Assembly: GCF_000284295.1 (NCBI RefSeq)
Contig: NC_017093.1
Coordinates: 2,852,001-2,916,000, forward strand
From: Actinoplanes missouriensis 431
GTDB taxonomy: Bacteria > Actinomycetota > Actinomycetes > Mycobacteriales > Micromonosporaceae
Length of the DNA: 64,000 bases
Direction: 5' to 3'
Shown here: piece by piece, positions 25,520 through 35,300 of the stretch
Position numbering within the stretch: position 1 is the stretch's first letter
Layout of the letters: every line of letters begins with the position of its first letter
Translations under genes and position numbers: made by a program
Notes under the pieces: model-generated
Database searches by the model: none
What the model was told of the DNA's origin: nothing
The model's input: only the letters and a program-made list of their open reading frames with translations

Positions 25520-25553
25520 GTTCATCGCGGTGGTCGTGGCCACCGCGATGAAC
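25520..25553. terminator. Perfect 14-bp bidirectional terminator
   Basis: GTTCATCGCGGTGG and CCACCGCGATGAAC pair perfectly around TCGTGG, between the convergent SDR and TetR genes. It marks the right edge of the oxidative island. Confidence 0.8.
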
Positions 25554-25585
25554 ACTCCAGACGCGTCAGGGACGACGCGCGAGAC

Positions 25586-26164
25586 TCACGCCGGGTCGGG
25601 TTCGGCGAGCTCGAGCAGCGCGGCCCGCGTCAGAGCGAGGTCGTCGGCGGTGATGTAGGCGATCTCGGTCGTGATCGCGGCGGCGACGCCCTCGGCGGCG
25701 AAGCGGACGCTGTGCGTTCGGGCGGCCGGCAACCCGTCGTCGAGCAGCGCGGTGCGCCACCACGCGGCATCGGCGCGCAGAAGCTCCGCGATCTCGGGGA
25801 TCTCCTCGATGCCGGCCCAGTGGGTGAAGGGGGCGAACACCTGAACGGCCTCGTCGCTGCCACCGCAGAGCGCGCGGACGTAGCCGCGCAGCAGTTTGCC
25901 GGCGCGGTTCTCGGTGATGTCGGTGTGCCGCATCACCTCGCTGTGAAAGCGTGCGATGGCGTGCTCGACGACGGCGACCAGGAGCGCGTCGCGATTGGTG
26001 AAGTGGTAGAGCACCCCGCCTTTGGAGATCTCGGCGGCCGCGGCGACGTCGGCGATGCTGAATCGCATTCCGCGCTCCTGCACCAGCCGTTCGGTGGCGG
26101 CGATGACAGCCTGGCGGGTGCGTTCCTTGTCGCGTGTCGCAGGTCGTCTAGTGGTGTCGGTCAT
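25586..26164 (-). CDS. TetR-family repressor
   Basis: A 192-residue TetR regulator. The N-terminal helix-turn-helix (AVIAATERLV, then FSIADVAAAAEISKGGVLYHFTNRDALL) is typical and the C-terminal ligand domain is generic. It overlaps the upstream efflux pump gene by 17 bases, so the two are co-transcribed. It most likely represses the pump and the divergent FAD monooxygenase by binding the palindrome at 27713-27732 and is inactivated by the pump substrate. It is not an obvious MftR. Confidence 0.9.
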   Translation of the reverse strand: MTDTTRRPATRDKERTRQAVIAATERLVQERGMRFSIADVAAAAEISKGGVLYHFTNRDALLVAVVEHAIARFHSEVMRHTDITENRAGKLLRGYVRALCGGSDEAVQVFAPFTHWAGIEEIPEIAELLRADAAWWRTALLDDGLPAARTHSVRFAAEGVAAAITTEIAYITADDLALTRAALLELAEPDPA

Positions 26165-27701
26165 GCGGGGGGTCCACTTCCTTGGTCGACGGGATCAATC
26201 GCCACGCGACGGCGGATGCCACCAGCAGGAGCGCCGCGGCGACCAGGGAGGTCACCTGCATGCTCTCGGTGAAGGCGTCTTTCGCGGCCTCCATGATGGC
26301 AGCAAGCTGGTCGCCGGTCTGCGCGGCGATGGCGGCACCGGTGGCGAGGGAGTCGTGGAAGGCGCTGCGCACCTGGTCGGGCAATCCGGCGGGCAGATCG
26401 AGGTGAGTCCGGTAGAGGACGTTGTGCAGTGACCCGAGCACGGCGATGCCCAGGGCGACTCCGAGTTCGTACGCGGTCTCCGAAACCGACGACGCGGCGC
26501 CGGCCCGCTCCTTCGGCACGGCGCCGACCACGGCGTCGGTGGACAGCGTCATGCTCAGACCGGCGCCGAGACCGCAGATCGAGAGCGCGGCGCACAGCAG
26601 CCAGTAGCCGGGCGTGTGCTCGGCGACGGCCAGCAGCGCGAGACCGGACGCGGAGACGATCATCGACACGGCGATGGCGCGGCCGCGGCCCAGGCGGGTC
26701 AGCACGGCGGCGGCGATGGCGATGACGAGCATCGACGCGATCGTGGCGGGCAGCTCCACCAGGCCGGCCTGCAGAGGGCTGAGACCGCGTACGAGCTGCA
26801 GGTACTGCGAGAAGAAGAACAGCAGACCGATGAAGGCGAAGACCGCGATCGTCTCCGCCGCCACCGCTCCGGCGAACGCCGGGACCCGGAACAGGGAGAT
26901 GTCCACCAAAGGATGTTCGAGCCGGCGTTGCCGACGGAGGAACATCACGCCCGCCACGAGGCCGATCACCGCGGTGACGGCGACGGAGAGGCCGATGCCG
27001 TCGCTGGCCGCGTGCTTGATCGCGTAGACGATCGGGATGATCGTCGCGACCGACAGCACGGCCGACGCCATGTCGATGCGCTGGCCCGCAGGATTCCTCG
27101 ACTCCGGTAGCAGCAGAATGCCGCACACCACGACGAGGATCATCACGGGCACGTTGATGAGGAACGCCGAGCCCCACCAGAAGTTCTCCAGCAGTGCCCC
27201 GCCCACGAGTGGGCCCACCGCGGCGCCGCCGGTCGCGCCGGCCGCCCACACCGCGATCGCGCTCGCCCGCTGTCTGGGGTCCTCGAACATGTTCCGCAGG
27301 ATCGACAGGGTCGACGGCATGATCGTCGCGCCGAACACGCCCAGCAGTGCTCGCGTGAGGATCAGCACCTCCGGGTTCGGGGCGAAGGCGGCGGCCACCG
27401 AGGTGAGCCCGAACCCGACCGATCCGATCAGCAGCAACTTCTTGCGCCCGATCCGGTCCGCGAGGTTGCCCATCGTCACCAGCAGCCCGGCGAGCATGAA
27501 CGAGTAGATGTCACCGGCCCACAGCACCTGCGTCGCGGTCGGGAGCAGGTCGGCGGTCAACGCCGGGATCGCCAGCACGAGCACCGTGCCGTCGACTGCC
27601 AGCAGCACCACGGCGAGCGTGAGCACGATCAGCGACAGCCATTCACGCCGGCCGGCGCGTTTGAGGGTGGTTTTTGCAGTCACGGGGAGCAACTGTACCA
27701 T
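26148..27701 (-). CDS. MFS multidrug efflux transporter (DHA2, 14 TM)
   Basis: A 517-residue drug:proton antiporter of the EmrB/QacA type with about fourteen membrane segments. The TM2-TM3 loop signature GNLADRIGRKKLLLIG and the TM5 motif region GPLVGGALLENFWWGSAFLINVP are clear. It should export hydrophobic or cationic toxic compounds. The ATG lacks a ribosome binding site and lies only 11 bases from a palindromic operator, so the transcript may be leaderless or nearly so. It is co-transcribed with the TetR gene and divergent from an FAD monooxygenase that may modify the same compound. Confidence 0.9.
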   Translation of the reverse strand: MVQLLPVTAKTTLKRAGRREWLSLIVLTLAVVLLAVDGTVLVLAIPALTADLLPTATQVLWAGDIYSFMLAGLLVTMGNLADRIGRKKLLLIGSVGFGLTSVAAAFAPNPEVLILTRALLGVFGATIMPSTLSILRNMFEDPRQRASAIAVWAAGATGGAAVGPLVGGALLENFWWGSAFLINVPVMILVVVCGILLLPESRNPAGQRIDMASAVLSVATIIPIVYAIKHAASDGIGLSVAVTAVIGLVAGVMFLRRQRRLEHPLVDISLFRVPAFAGAVAAETIAVFAFIGLLFFFSQYLQLVRGLSPLQAGLVELPATIASMLVIAIAAAVLTRLGRGRAIAVSMIVSASGLALLAVAEHTPGYWLLCAALSICGLGAGLSMTLSTDAVVGAVPKERAGAASSVSETAYELGVALGIAVLGSLHNVLYRTHLDLPAGLPDQVRSAFHDSLATGAAIAAQTGDQLAAIMEAAKDAFTESMQVTSLVAAALLLVASAVAWRLIPSTKEVDPPHDRHH

Positions 27702-27712
27702 CCGAATAGTTC

Positions 27713-27732
27713 AACCGACCAACTGGTCAGTT
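27713..27732. promoter_or_regulatory. TetR-type operator in a 42-bp divergent gap
   Basis: AACCGACCA and TGGTCAGTT form nine-base inverted arms with one mismatch around AC. The site is in the 42-base gap between the efflux pump and the FAD monooxygenase, so one bound dimer could block both promoters. The TetR protein at 25586 is the obvious candidate ligand. Confidence 0.7.
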
Positions 27733-27743
27733 AGGGGTACGGG

Positions 27744-28895
27744 ATGCGCGTGTTGGTGGTAGGGGCAGGTATCGCGGGCAGTGTGGCGTCGTTGTCGATG
27801 CGCCAGGCCGGGCATGAGGTCACGGTCGTCGACGCCATCGCCGAGCCCTACCGTGGCGGCTATCAGATCCAGCTCGATCAGACGGCTCGGCAGCTGCTCG
27901 AGGGTCTGGGCGCCGGGGATGTCGTCGCAGAGGTGAGCGCGGCCTCCCCGGACATCCGGATCCTGCGGAAGGGGCGAAGTCTCGGCAGACTGCGCCCGGT
28001 CGGTTACCGGCTCGCTCGCCGTGGCGAGCTGGTGAGCGCGGTCTCCCGGTACGCCGCGACGGTCGTTCCCGTCCGGTTCGGCTGCCGCCTGGCGTCGATC
28101 GAACAGCGCGCCGAGCAGGTCGTCGCGCACTTCGACGACGGCACCAGCGACACTTTCGATCTGATCGTCGGTGCGGACGGCTTGCGGTCCACGGTCCGGC
28201 GCCTCGTCTTCGGTGCTGACGACCCCTTCTTCTACCGCAACGGTTACCGCAGCGTCTGGATCGATGTGCCGGCCGACGCCGCGCAGCACGAGGGCGCCGA
28301 CCTGCTGGCCGGTCCCGGCGCAACGGCGCAGATCTTCCCGTACCCCGGCAAGGAAGAAGTTCTGCTGCTCACCTCCCTGAGCACCGGTGAGTACCGCTCT
28401 GAAACAGGCCGGTTGCTTCCCGGTGTGAGGCAGCTCCTGAACGCGAACGGCCCGCGGTTCAACGGTCTGCGGGACTACACCCACATTGTCGACCCGGACC
28501 GGATCCGCGTCACCCGCTTCACCCAAGTCCGCATGCCTCGCTGGCACGCGGGGCGCGTCGTGCTCATCGGCGACGCCGCTCACTGCGTCGACCCGCTCTC
28601 CGGTTCCGGAGTGCACGCGTCACTGCTCAGCGCCAGAACCCTCGCCGACGAGCTGCGCACCACCCCGCGCAACCTCGAGGCCGCGCTGTGCCGCTACGAA
28701 GCGCGGGTCCGGCCGAGTGTGAAACTCCTGCAACATGCCACGGCCGGCCTGCTCGAAGGTCTCATCGGCCGGCATCTGCGCGAACGCCTCGGCGCCATCC
28801 CCGAGCTTCTGCGGGCCACGGCGAACGCCATCCCCGCCACCATTCCGCGGTCCCGCTCGCTCAACCGCGGCAACCTCGCGGGCATCAATCCCTAG
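27744..28895 (+). CDS. FAD-dependent aromatic/tetracycline-type monooxygenase
   Basis: A 383-residue group A flavoprotein monooxygenase. It has the FAD motif VVGAGIAGSVASLSMRQAGHEV at the N-terminus, the DG motif region in IVGADGLRSTVRR and the GD motif VLIGDAAHCVDPLSGSGVHASL. Such enzymes hydroxylate aromatic or polyketide-like substrates with NADPH. AGGGGTACGGG precedes the ATG. It is divergently expressed from a TetR-controlled efflux pump, so a detoxification or antibiotic-modification role is reasonable. The substrate is unknown. Confidence 0.88.
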   Translation: MRVLVVGAGIAGSVASLSMRQAGHEVTVVDAIAEPYRGGYQIQLDQTARQLLEGLGAGDVVAEVSAASPDIRILRKGRSLGRLRPVGYRLARRGELVSAVSRYAATVVPVRFGCRLASIEQRAEQVVAHFDDGTSDTFDLIVGADGLRSTVRRLVFGADDPFFYRNGYRSVWIDVPADAAQHEGADLLAGPGATAQIFPYPGKEEVLLLTSLSTGEYRSETGRLLPGVRQLLNANGPRFNGLRDYTHIVDPDRIRVTRFTQVRMPRWHAGRVVLIGDAAHCVDPLSGSGVHASLLSARTLADELRTTPRNLEAALCRYEARVRPSVKLLQHATAGLLEGLIGRHLRERLGAIPELLRATANAIPATIPRSRSLNRGNLAGINP

Positions 28896-28932
28896 CACCG
28901 CGGCCGAACTGTCGGCGAGGTCCCCGGGATAT

Positions 28933-28977
28933 AGCCGAGGAGCATGCGGTACGCCGGCGAACGCATGCGTCTCGGCT
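28933..28977. terminator. Hairpin between convergent genes
   Basis: AGCCGAGGAGCATGCG and CGCATGCGTCTCGGCT pair with two internal mismatches around a 13-base loop. It lies between the FAD monooxygenase (+) and the KAS III-like gene (-). Confidence 0.6.
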
Positions 28978-29001
28978 GACCGCTTCCCCAGAGGCTCGCC
29001 G

Positions 29002-29973
29002 TCAGGGCAGGGTGACGACCTGGGCCGCGTACGCAAGGCCCGCCCCGAACCCCACGAGCAGCGCGGGACCCGTCGTGTCGGGCAGGGCTGCCATCGCCTG
29101 CGGGATGGAGGCCGCTCCGGTGTTGCCGTTGGTGACGATGTCGGTGGACACCCGGACGTGCGGGCCGAGTTCCAGGGCCTTGGCCGTGGCCGAGGTGATG
29201 CGCAGGTTGGCCTGGTGAGGGATGAAGGCTGCCAGGTCGGAGGCGGAGATGCCCGCCGCGTCCAGCGCGCGCCGGGCGACGTCGGGAACGATGGCGGTCG
29301 CCCAGCGGAAGACCTCGGGGCCTGCCATCCGCAGGATGCCCGCCTCGTCGTACCGCAGCACCTCGCTGCGGGAGCCGTCGGCGCCCCACACCACCGGGCC
29401 GATCTGGGGCGTCTGCGCCGGGCCGACGACGACCGCGCCGGCGCCGTCGCCGAAGAGGAACGCCGTGCCGCGGTCGCGTTCGTCGATGATGTCGGTCATC
29501 CGCTCGGCGCCGACCAGGAGCACGTAGCCGGCCGCGCCGCCGCGGACGAGCGCGTCGGCGGTGGCCAGCGCGTACGGGAAGCCGGCGCACGCCGCCCCCA
29601 GGTCCATCGCGGCGGCGGCGGTGGCGCCCAGCGCGTCGGCCACCAGGGGCGCGACGGTGGTCGCGCGGCCGCGGTGGGACATCGTCGCCACCAGGACGGC
29701 CGAGACGTCGAGCGGATCGATGCCGGCGCCGGCGATGGCCTTGGAGCCGGCCGCCACGGCCATCGTGACCAGGTCCTCGTCGGGTGCGGCGCGCCGGCGT
29801 GACTCGATGCCGCAGCGCCGGCGGATCCACTCGTCGCTCGAGTCGATCAAGGCGGCGATCGTCTCGTTGCCCACCTCGGTCCGCGGCCGGTAGGAGGCGA
29901 CGCTCACGATGCGCGAACCGAGGTGACCGGTGTGGCGCGGCGAAGGGTTGACCATGACAAACGATCTAAGCAT
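29002..29973 (-). CDS. 3-oxoacyl-ACP synthase III-like enzyme (FabH/ChlB-like)
   Basis: A 323-residue thiolase-fold ketosynthase III. The catalytic triad is readable: Cys119 in MDLGAACAGFPYA, His in FIPHQANLRI and Asn in NGNTGAASIP. These enzymes condense or transfer acyl groups from CoA to ACP, or make esters in secondary metabolism. ATG 29973 has only a distant GAGGG; ATG 29955 is the alternative. It lies 24 bases after an MMPL transporter stop and is surely co-transcribed. With no other fatty-acid or polyketide genes nearby, a housekeeping FabH role is unlikely. Confidence 0.88.
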   Translation of the reverse strand: MLRSFVMVNPSPRHTGHLGSRIVSVASYRPRTEVGNETIAALIDSSDEWIRRRCGIESRRRAAPDEDLVTMAVAAGSKAIAGAGIDPLDVSAVLVATMSHRGRATTVAPLVADALGATAAAAMDLGAACAGFPYALATADALVRGGAAGYVLLVGAERMTDIIDERDRGTAFLFGDGAGAVVVGPAQTPQIGPVVWGADGSRSEVLRYDEAGILRMAGPEVFRWATAIVPDVARRALDAAGISASDLAAFIPHQANLRITSATAKALELGPHVRVSTDIVTNGNTGAASIPQAMAALPDTTGPALLVGFGAGLAYAAQVVTLP

Positions 29974-29997
29974 GCCCGGCTGGGGGCCCTCGGAAAG

Positions 29998-32133
29998 TTA
30001 CATTCCTCGCCGGTAACCAGGGGTGTGAGCAGGTAAAGCCGGGCGAGCGAACACGCGGTCGTGCCACCGGCGCAGCGGGGCCGGCGCCCACCAGTTCCAG
30101 TCGCCGAGCAGGCTCATGACGGCGGGCAGGAGCAGGCCGCGGACGACGGTGACGTCGAGCAGCAGCGCCACCGTCATGGCGAAACCGATCTCCTTGACCG
30201 CGATCAGGTCGCCGAGCAGGAAGCCGAGGAACACCACGCCGATGCAGAGGGCGGCGGCGGTGACCACCGGCCCGGACCTCTCGATGCCGGCCTGGACCGC
30301 CCGGTCGCCCTGGCCGCGATCCCGTTCCTCCCTGATCCGGGCGAGCAGGAACACCTCGTAGTCCATCGACAGCCCGAAGACGAACACGAACAGCAGGACC
30401 GGTGTGGTGACGTCGATCGCGCCCCACGAGTCGAACCCGAGCAGCGCGTCGCCGGCGCCCCACTGGAACACGACCACCAGTGTGCCGAGCGTGGCGAGCA
30501 GGACCAGCGCGTTCATCAGCAACGCCTTGACCGGGATCACCAGCGAGCCGGTCAGCACGAACAGCAGCACCGTGGTGGAGAGCAGCACGATCAGCAGGGC
30601 GATCGGAAAGCGGGCCGCCACCGAGTCGCGGTAGTCGACGAGTTCCGCGGCGGCGCCCCCGACCAGCACCGGGAACGGGGTCTCCACGGCTCGGACGGCG
30701 CGCACCGCGTCGCGGGCCGCTTGACCCGCGGTCTCGCCCCGCGGCGTGACGTCGACGATGGCGACCGGCCCGGCGATGTCGGGGCGCGGCTCGATCCGCA
30801 GCACACCGTCGAGTGTGTTGAGCGCGTTCAGATAGTCACGGACCGCGGCGTCGGCCGGGTCGGTCTCCACGACCACGACGATGGGTTCGGCCTGACCGGC
30901 ACGGAAGTCGCGCTGCACCGCCTCCTGCAGCCGGCGGGCCTCCGCGGAGGCGGGCAGGGCGCGGGCGTCGGAGTTCTCCAGGTTGACCGCGAACAGGAAC
31001 GGCGTCGAGAGCGCGAGCAGGCCGGCCGTCACCGCGAGCGCCACCGGGCCCGGCTTGAGCTGCGCGAATGCGGCGAGGCGGGCGAGCATGCCCGGTCCGG
31101 ACACGGTGCGGCGCGGCGACGGGACGGGGATGCGGCGATGGGCGACGGCGATCAGCGCCGGTACGGCGGTCAACCCGCCCGCGGTGGCGAGGAGCACCGC
31201 GATCGCGCCGCCGAGCGCCATCGCGCCGAGCAGCGGTTCGGCGAACGCGGACAGGCCGGCCATCGTCACGGCGACGGCGAGCCCGGAGATCAGCACGGTG
31301 CGTCCGGCGGTCGCGACGGTACGGGCGAGCAGCTCCGCCACGGGCGCCCCGGGCTCGGCGTCGCGCTCCTCCCGGAACCGGGCGATCACCAGCAGCGCGT
31401 AGTCGACGGCGAGCCCGATGCCGAGCAGCGTGACCACGTTGACGGTGAATTCGCTGACCTCGGTGAGCGCGGTCAGCCCGAACAGGCCGAGAAGCGTCAC
31501 CGTCACGGTGGACAGGGCGGCGGCGAGCGGGATCAGCCCGGCGACGAAACCACCGAGGATCACGGTCAGCACCAGCAGCAGGACGACCAGCGCCACCGTC
31601 TCGCCGACGGCGGTGTCCGCGACGGCCTGGTCGGCGAACGCGCGCTCGGCCAGCTTCTCGCCGCCGACCAGCACCTCGGGCGCGTCGATGCGGTGCAGCG
31701 CGGCCGCGACCGCGTCCTCCAGGCGTTCCCGCCGGTCGTCCGGCAGGCCCTCGGCCAGCTCGACGCGGATCATCGAACGCCGGGTGTCGGCGCCGATCTG
31801 GCCGCCCGGCGCCCCGTACAGGTCCTCGACCTCCCGGACGCCGTCCATCGCGCGGATCTCGCCGGTGATCGCCGTGACGCCGGCGACCAGCGCCGGATCC
31901 CACACGTCGCGCCCGCCCACGACGGCGATGACCATCGGGCCTTCGGGCTGCAACCGGTCGACCCGTGCCTCCGCGCGCTGCGACTCGGCGTCCGGCCGTA
32001 CGCTGCCGGTGGTGGTGAGCCGGTCGAAGACCGATCCGCCGGCGATCAGCCCGGCGGTGATCAGAACCAGCCAGACGCCGAGCACCATCCGCCGGTGGCG
32101 AGCGCACTGACGACCGAGTCCAGCCAACATCAT
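29998..32133 (-). CDS. MMPL-family RND-like transporter
   Basis: About 711 residues with the two-fold RND/MMPL layout. One membrane segment precedes a large extracellular loop, followed by a bundle including VDYALLVIARFREERD. A second loop and a second bundle with LSMDYEVFLLARIREERDRG complete the repeat. MMPL proteins export lipids or lipid-like metabolites using proton flow. The frame starts at a TTG (32145), but ATG 32133 or 32130 are more likely starts. The pairing with a KAS III-like enzyme suggests export of an acylated product made by that enzyme. Confidence 0.88.
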   Translation of the reverse strand: MMLAGLGRQCARHRRMVLGVWLVLITAGLIAGGSVFDRLTTTGSVRPDAESQRAEARVDRLQPEGPMVIAVVGGRDVWDPALVAGVTAITGEIRAMDGVREVEDLYGAPGGQIGADTRRSMIRVELAEGLPDDRRERLEDAVAAALHRIDAPEVLVGGEKLAERAFADQAVADTAVGETVALVVLLLVLTVILGGFVAGLIPLAAALSTVTVTLLGLFGLTALTEVSEFTVNVVTLLGIGLAVDYALLVIARFREERDAEPGAPVAELLARTVATAGRTVLISGLAVAVTMAGLSAFAEPLLGAMALGGAIAVLLATAGGLTAVPALIAVAHRRIPVPSPRRTVSGPGMLARLAAFAQLKPGPVALAVTAGLLALSTPFLFAVNLENSDARALPASAEARRLQEAVQRDFRAGQAEPIVVVVETDPADAAVRDYLNALNTLDGVLRIEPRPDIAGPVAIVDVTPRGETAGQAARDAVRAVRAVETPFPVLVGGAAAELVDYRDSVAARFPIALLIVLLSTTVLLFVLTGSLVIPVKALLMNALVLLATLGTLVVVFQWGAGDALLGFDSWGAIDVTTPVLLFVFVFGLSMDYEVFLLARIREERDRGQGDRAVQAGIERSGPVVTAAALCIGVVFLGFLLGDLIAVKEIGFAMTVALLLDVTVVRGLLLPAVMSLLGDWNWWAPAPLRRWHDRVFARPALPAHTPGYRRGM

Positions 32134-32305
32134 CGGGACATGCAAGCACGAACGCCGCGGACCTATCGACGGGCATCAGCCGGACGTACGAGCAGGTGTG
32201 TCCGGTCGGCGGGCGGTCGAGTCGGACAGCCGACGGCCTCATCGATCGTCGTCCAATTAGGATTCTTCAATCTTTCCGGGGTGGTCGTGTGTGTGGGGGA
32301 GGTGC

Positions 32306-35300
32306 ATGTCCGTGTTCCGGCGTGCGCTCAGTGGATTCGTCGCTCTGGCGACCGTGGTGGCGGTCTCGTCGTTCGTCGGCGCACCGGCGGCGACCGCTGT
32401 CGCGCTGCCGGCCGGCTTCCAGGAACAGGTCGTCTTCAGCGGGCTGAGTTCCCCCGTCGACCTGGAGTTCGCCCAGGACGGGCGCATCCTGGTCGCCGAG
32501 AAGGGCGGCCGGATCAAGGTCTTCGACGACCTCGCCGACACGAGCCCCACGGTCTTCGCCGACCTGTCGGCCAACGTGCACAACCAGTGGGACCGGGGCC
32601 TGCTCGGCATGGCCCTGGCGCCCGGCTTCCCCGCCGACCCGTACGTCTACGTGCTCTACACCTACGACGCGCCGCCCGGCCAGAGCGCCCCGGTCTGGAA
32701 CGACGTCTGCGCCAACGCCAACGACGGCCGGTGCGTGGTCACCGGCCGGCTCTCCCGGCTGCGGGCCGACGGCAACACGATGACCGGCGCCGAGCAGGTG
32801 CTGCTGCACGACTGGTGCCAGCAGTTCCCCAGCCACTCGATCGGCGACATCGCGTTCGGCGCCGACGGGATGCTCTACGTCGCCGCCGGTGACGGCGCCA
32901 GCTTCAACGCTGTCGATTACGGCCAGTTTCCCTCCGGGGCGCCGACCAACCCGTGCGCCGACCCGGCCGGGGAGGGCGGGGCGATGCGGGCGCAGGACAT
33001 CCGCACACCGGCCGACGAGACCCAGCTGGACGGGACGCTGCTGCGCCTCGACCCGGCGACCGGCGCCGCGGCGCCCGGTAACCCGAACATCGGCGCCGCC
33101 GACCCGGACACCCGCCGGATCGTCGCCACCGGCCTGCGCAACCCGTACCGGATCACCATGCGGCCGGGCACCAACGAGACCTGGATCTCCGACACCGGGT
33201 GGACCACGTGGGAGGAGGTCAACCGGGTCACCGACCCGACCGCGGGCGTGACCAACTTCGGCTGGCCCTGCTGGGAGGGCAACGCCCGGCAGCCCGGGTA
33301 CGACAACGCCAACCTGGGGGTCTGCGAGGCCCTCTACACCGCACCGGCCGGCACGCACACCGCGCCGTTCGTCGCCTGGAACCACTCCAGCAAACTCGTC
33401 GCGAACGAGGCCTGCCCGACCGGCAGCTCGTCGTCGACAGGCGTGGCGTTCTACCCGGCGGCCGGCGGTCCGTACCCGGCCGCGTACCACGGCGCCGTCT
33501 TCTTCGCCGACTACTCGCGCGGATGCGTGTGGGCCTCGCTCCCGTCCACGCCCGGCGGCCTGCCCAACCCGGCGAACCTGCAGACCTTCGTGTCCGCCGC
33601 CGCCAAGCCGGTCGATCTCGAGGTCGGCCCCGGCGGCGAGCTCTACTACGCCGACCTGGGCGGCACCATCCGGCGGGTGCGCTACTTCCCGGGCAACCAG
33701 CCGCCGAGCGCGGTCATCGACGCGACGCCGACGCAGGGCCCGGCGCCGCTGACCGTGACGTTCAACGGCACCGGCTCCACCGACCCGGACCCGGCCGACG
33801 AGGGGCGCCTGCGGTACGCCTGGGACTTCACCGGCGACGGCGTGACCGACTCCACCTCGGCGACGGCGACGTTCACATACGCCACGGCCGGCACCTACAC
33901 CGCGCGGCTGACCGTGACCGACACCCTGGGCGCCACCCACACCAGCACGATCGCCGTCACGCCCGGCAACGAGGCGCCGACCGCGACCATCGACACGCCG
34001 GCCGTGGGCACCACCTGGAAGGTCGGCGACACGATCGGTTTCACCGGCCACGCCACCGACCCCCAGCAGGGCACGCTGCCGGCGTCCCGCCTCGACTGGA
34101 ACCTGGTCATGCACCACTGCTCGGCGCCGGACACCTGCCACGAGCACGCCATCCGCAGCTGGACCGGCGTGGCGTCCGGATCGTTCGAGGCGCCGGATCA
34201 CGAATATCCGTCCTACCTGGAGCTGACGCTCAAGGCCACCGACCAGGAGGGCCTGACGCACACCGTGACCCGCCGGCTCGACCCGAAGACGGTCGACCTG
34301 ACGTTCACGACCGTGCCGGCCGGACTCCCGCTCACCGTCGGCCCGGCGTCCGGCGTGACGCCGTTCACCCGTACCGTGATCCAGGGATCGACCAACTCGG
34401 TGTCCGCGCCGTCGCCGCAGGGCTCCTCGACATTCGCGTCCTGGTCCGACGGCGGATCGCAGAGCCACGTCATCACCGCGCCCACGACCGCGACGACGTA
34501 CACCGCGACCTACACGACCGCCCCGGTGCAGCAGCGGATCGGCCACACGGCGGCCGGCGCGTCGCTGGACAGCGGCGCCATGAACCACATGAACGGCTCG
34601 CGATTCGTCACCGGGGCCGACCCGGCATCGGTGACGTCCATGTCGGTCTACCTGAGGTCCGTGCAGGCGGCGCCGAACAACCAGTACCAGCTCGCCGTCT
34701 ACACCGACGTGAACGGCTCACCCGGCGCCCGGGTGGCCACCAGCGCCTCCGCCGCGCTGACCGCGAACTCGTGGAACACCAGCCCGATCGCCGCGACACT
34801 GGCGCCGAACACGGCGTACTGGCTGATGTACAACACCAACGGCGACAACAACCTGAGCTACGACACCGGCAGCGCCAATCAGGGCGCGTGGAGCGGCACC
34901 ACGGCCTTCGGCACCTGGCCGGCGACGTTCGGCTCGGCCAGCCGGTGGAACGCGAAGTTCTCCATCTACGCGACCGCCGGCGTCGACGACACGGCGCCGC
35001 GGGTGACCGTCACGAGCCCGTCCGGCGGGGCCACCGGGGTGTCGGTGAACGCGCCGATCACCGTACGGTTCAGTGAGGGCCTGGCGGCCGGCACGGTCAC
35101 CGCGGCGAACCTGGAGTTGCGCGGCCCGGGCGGCACGCTCGTCGGCCGGACCGTCACCTATGACGCGGCCGAGCAGGCGGCGACGATCACGCCGTCCGCG
35201 CCGCTGGCCGCCGCCACCCGCTACACGGTCACCGTCCGGACCGGCGTGACCGACGCGGCGGGCAACGCGCTCGCCGCCGACCACCAGTTCTCGTTCACCA

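Noticed and set aside
25586..26164. TetR gene considered as the missing MftR
   Set aside because: It overlaps the DHA2 efflux pump gene, lies beyond a strong terminator from the mft region and has a fitting operator at 27713, so it is better explained as the pump's repressor.
30061..32892. 943-codon plus-strand frame antisense to the MMPL gene
   Set aside because: Arg/His/Gln/Glu-rich shadow of a membrane protein; it also runs into the signal-peptide region of the GSDH gene.
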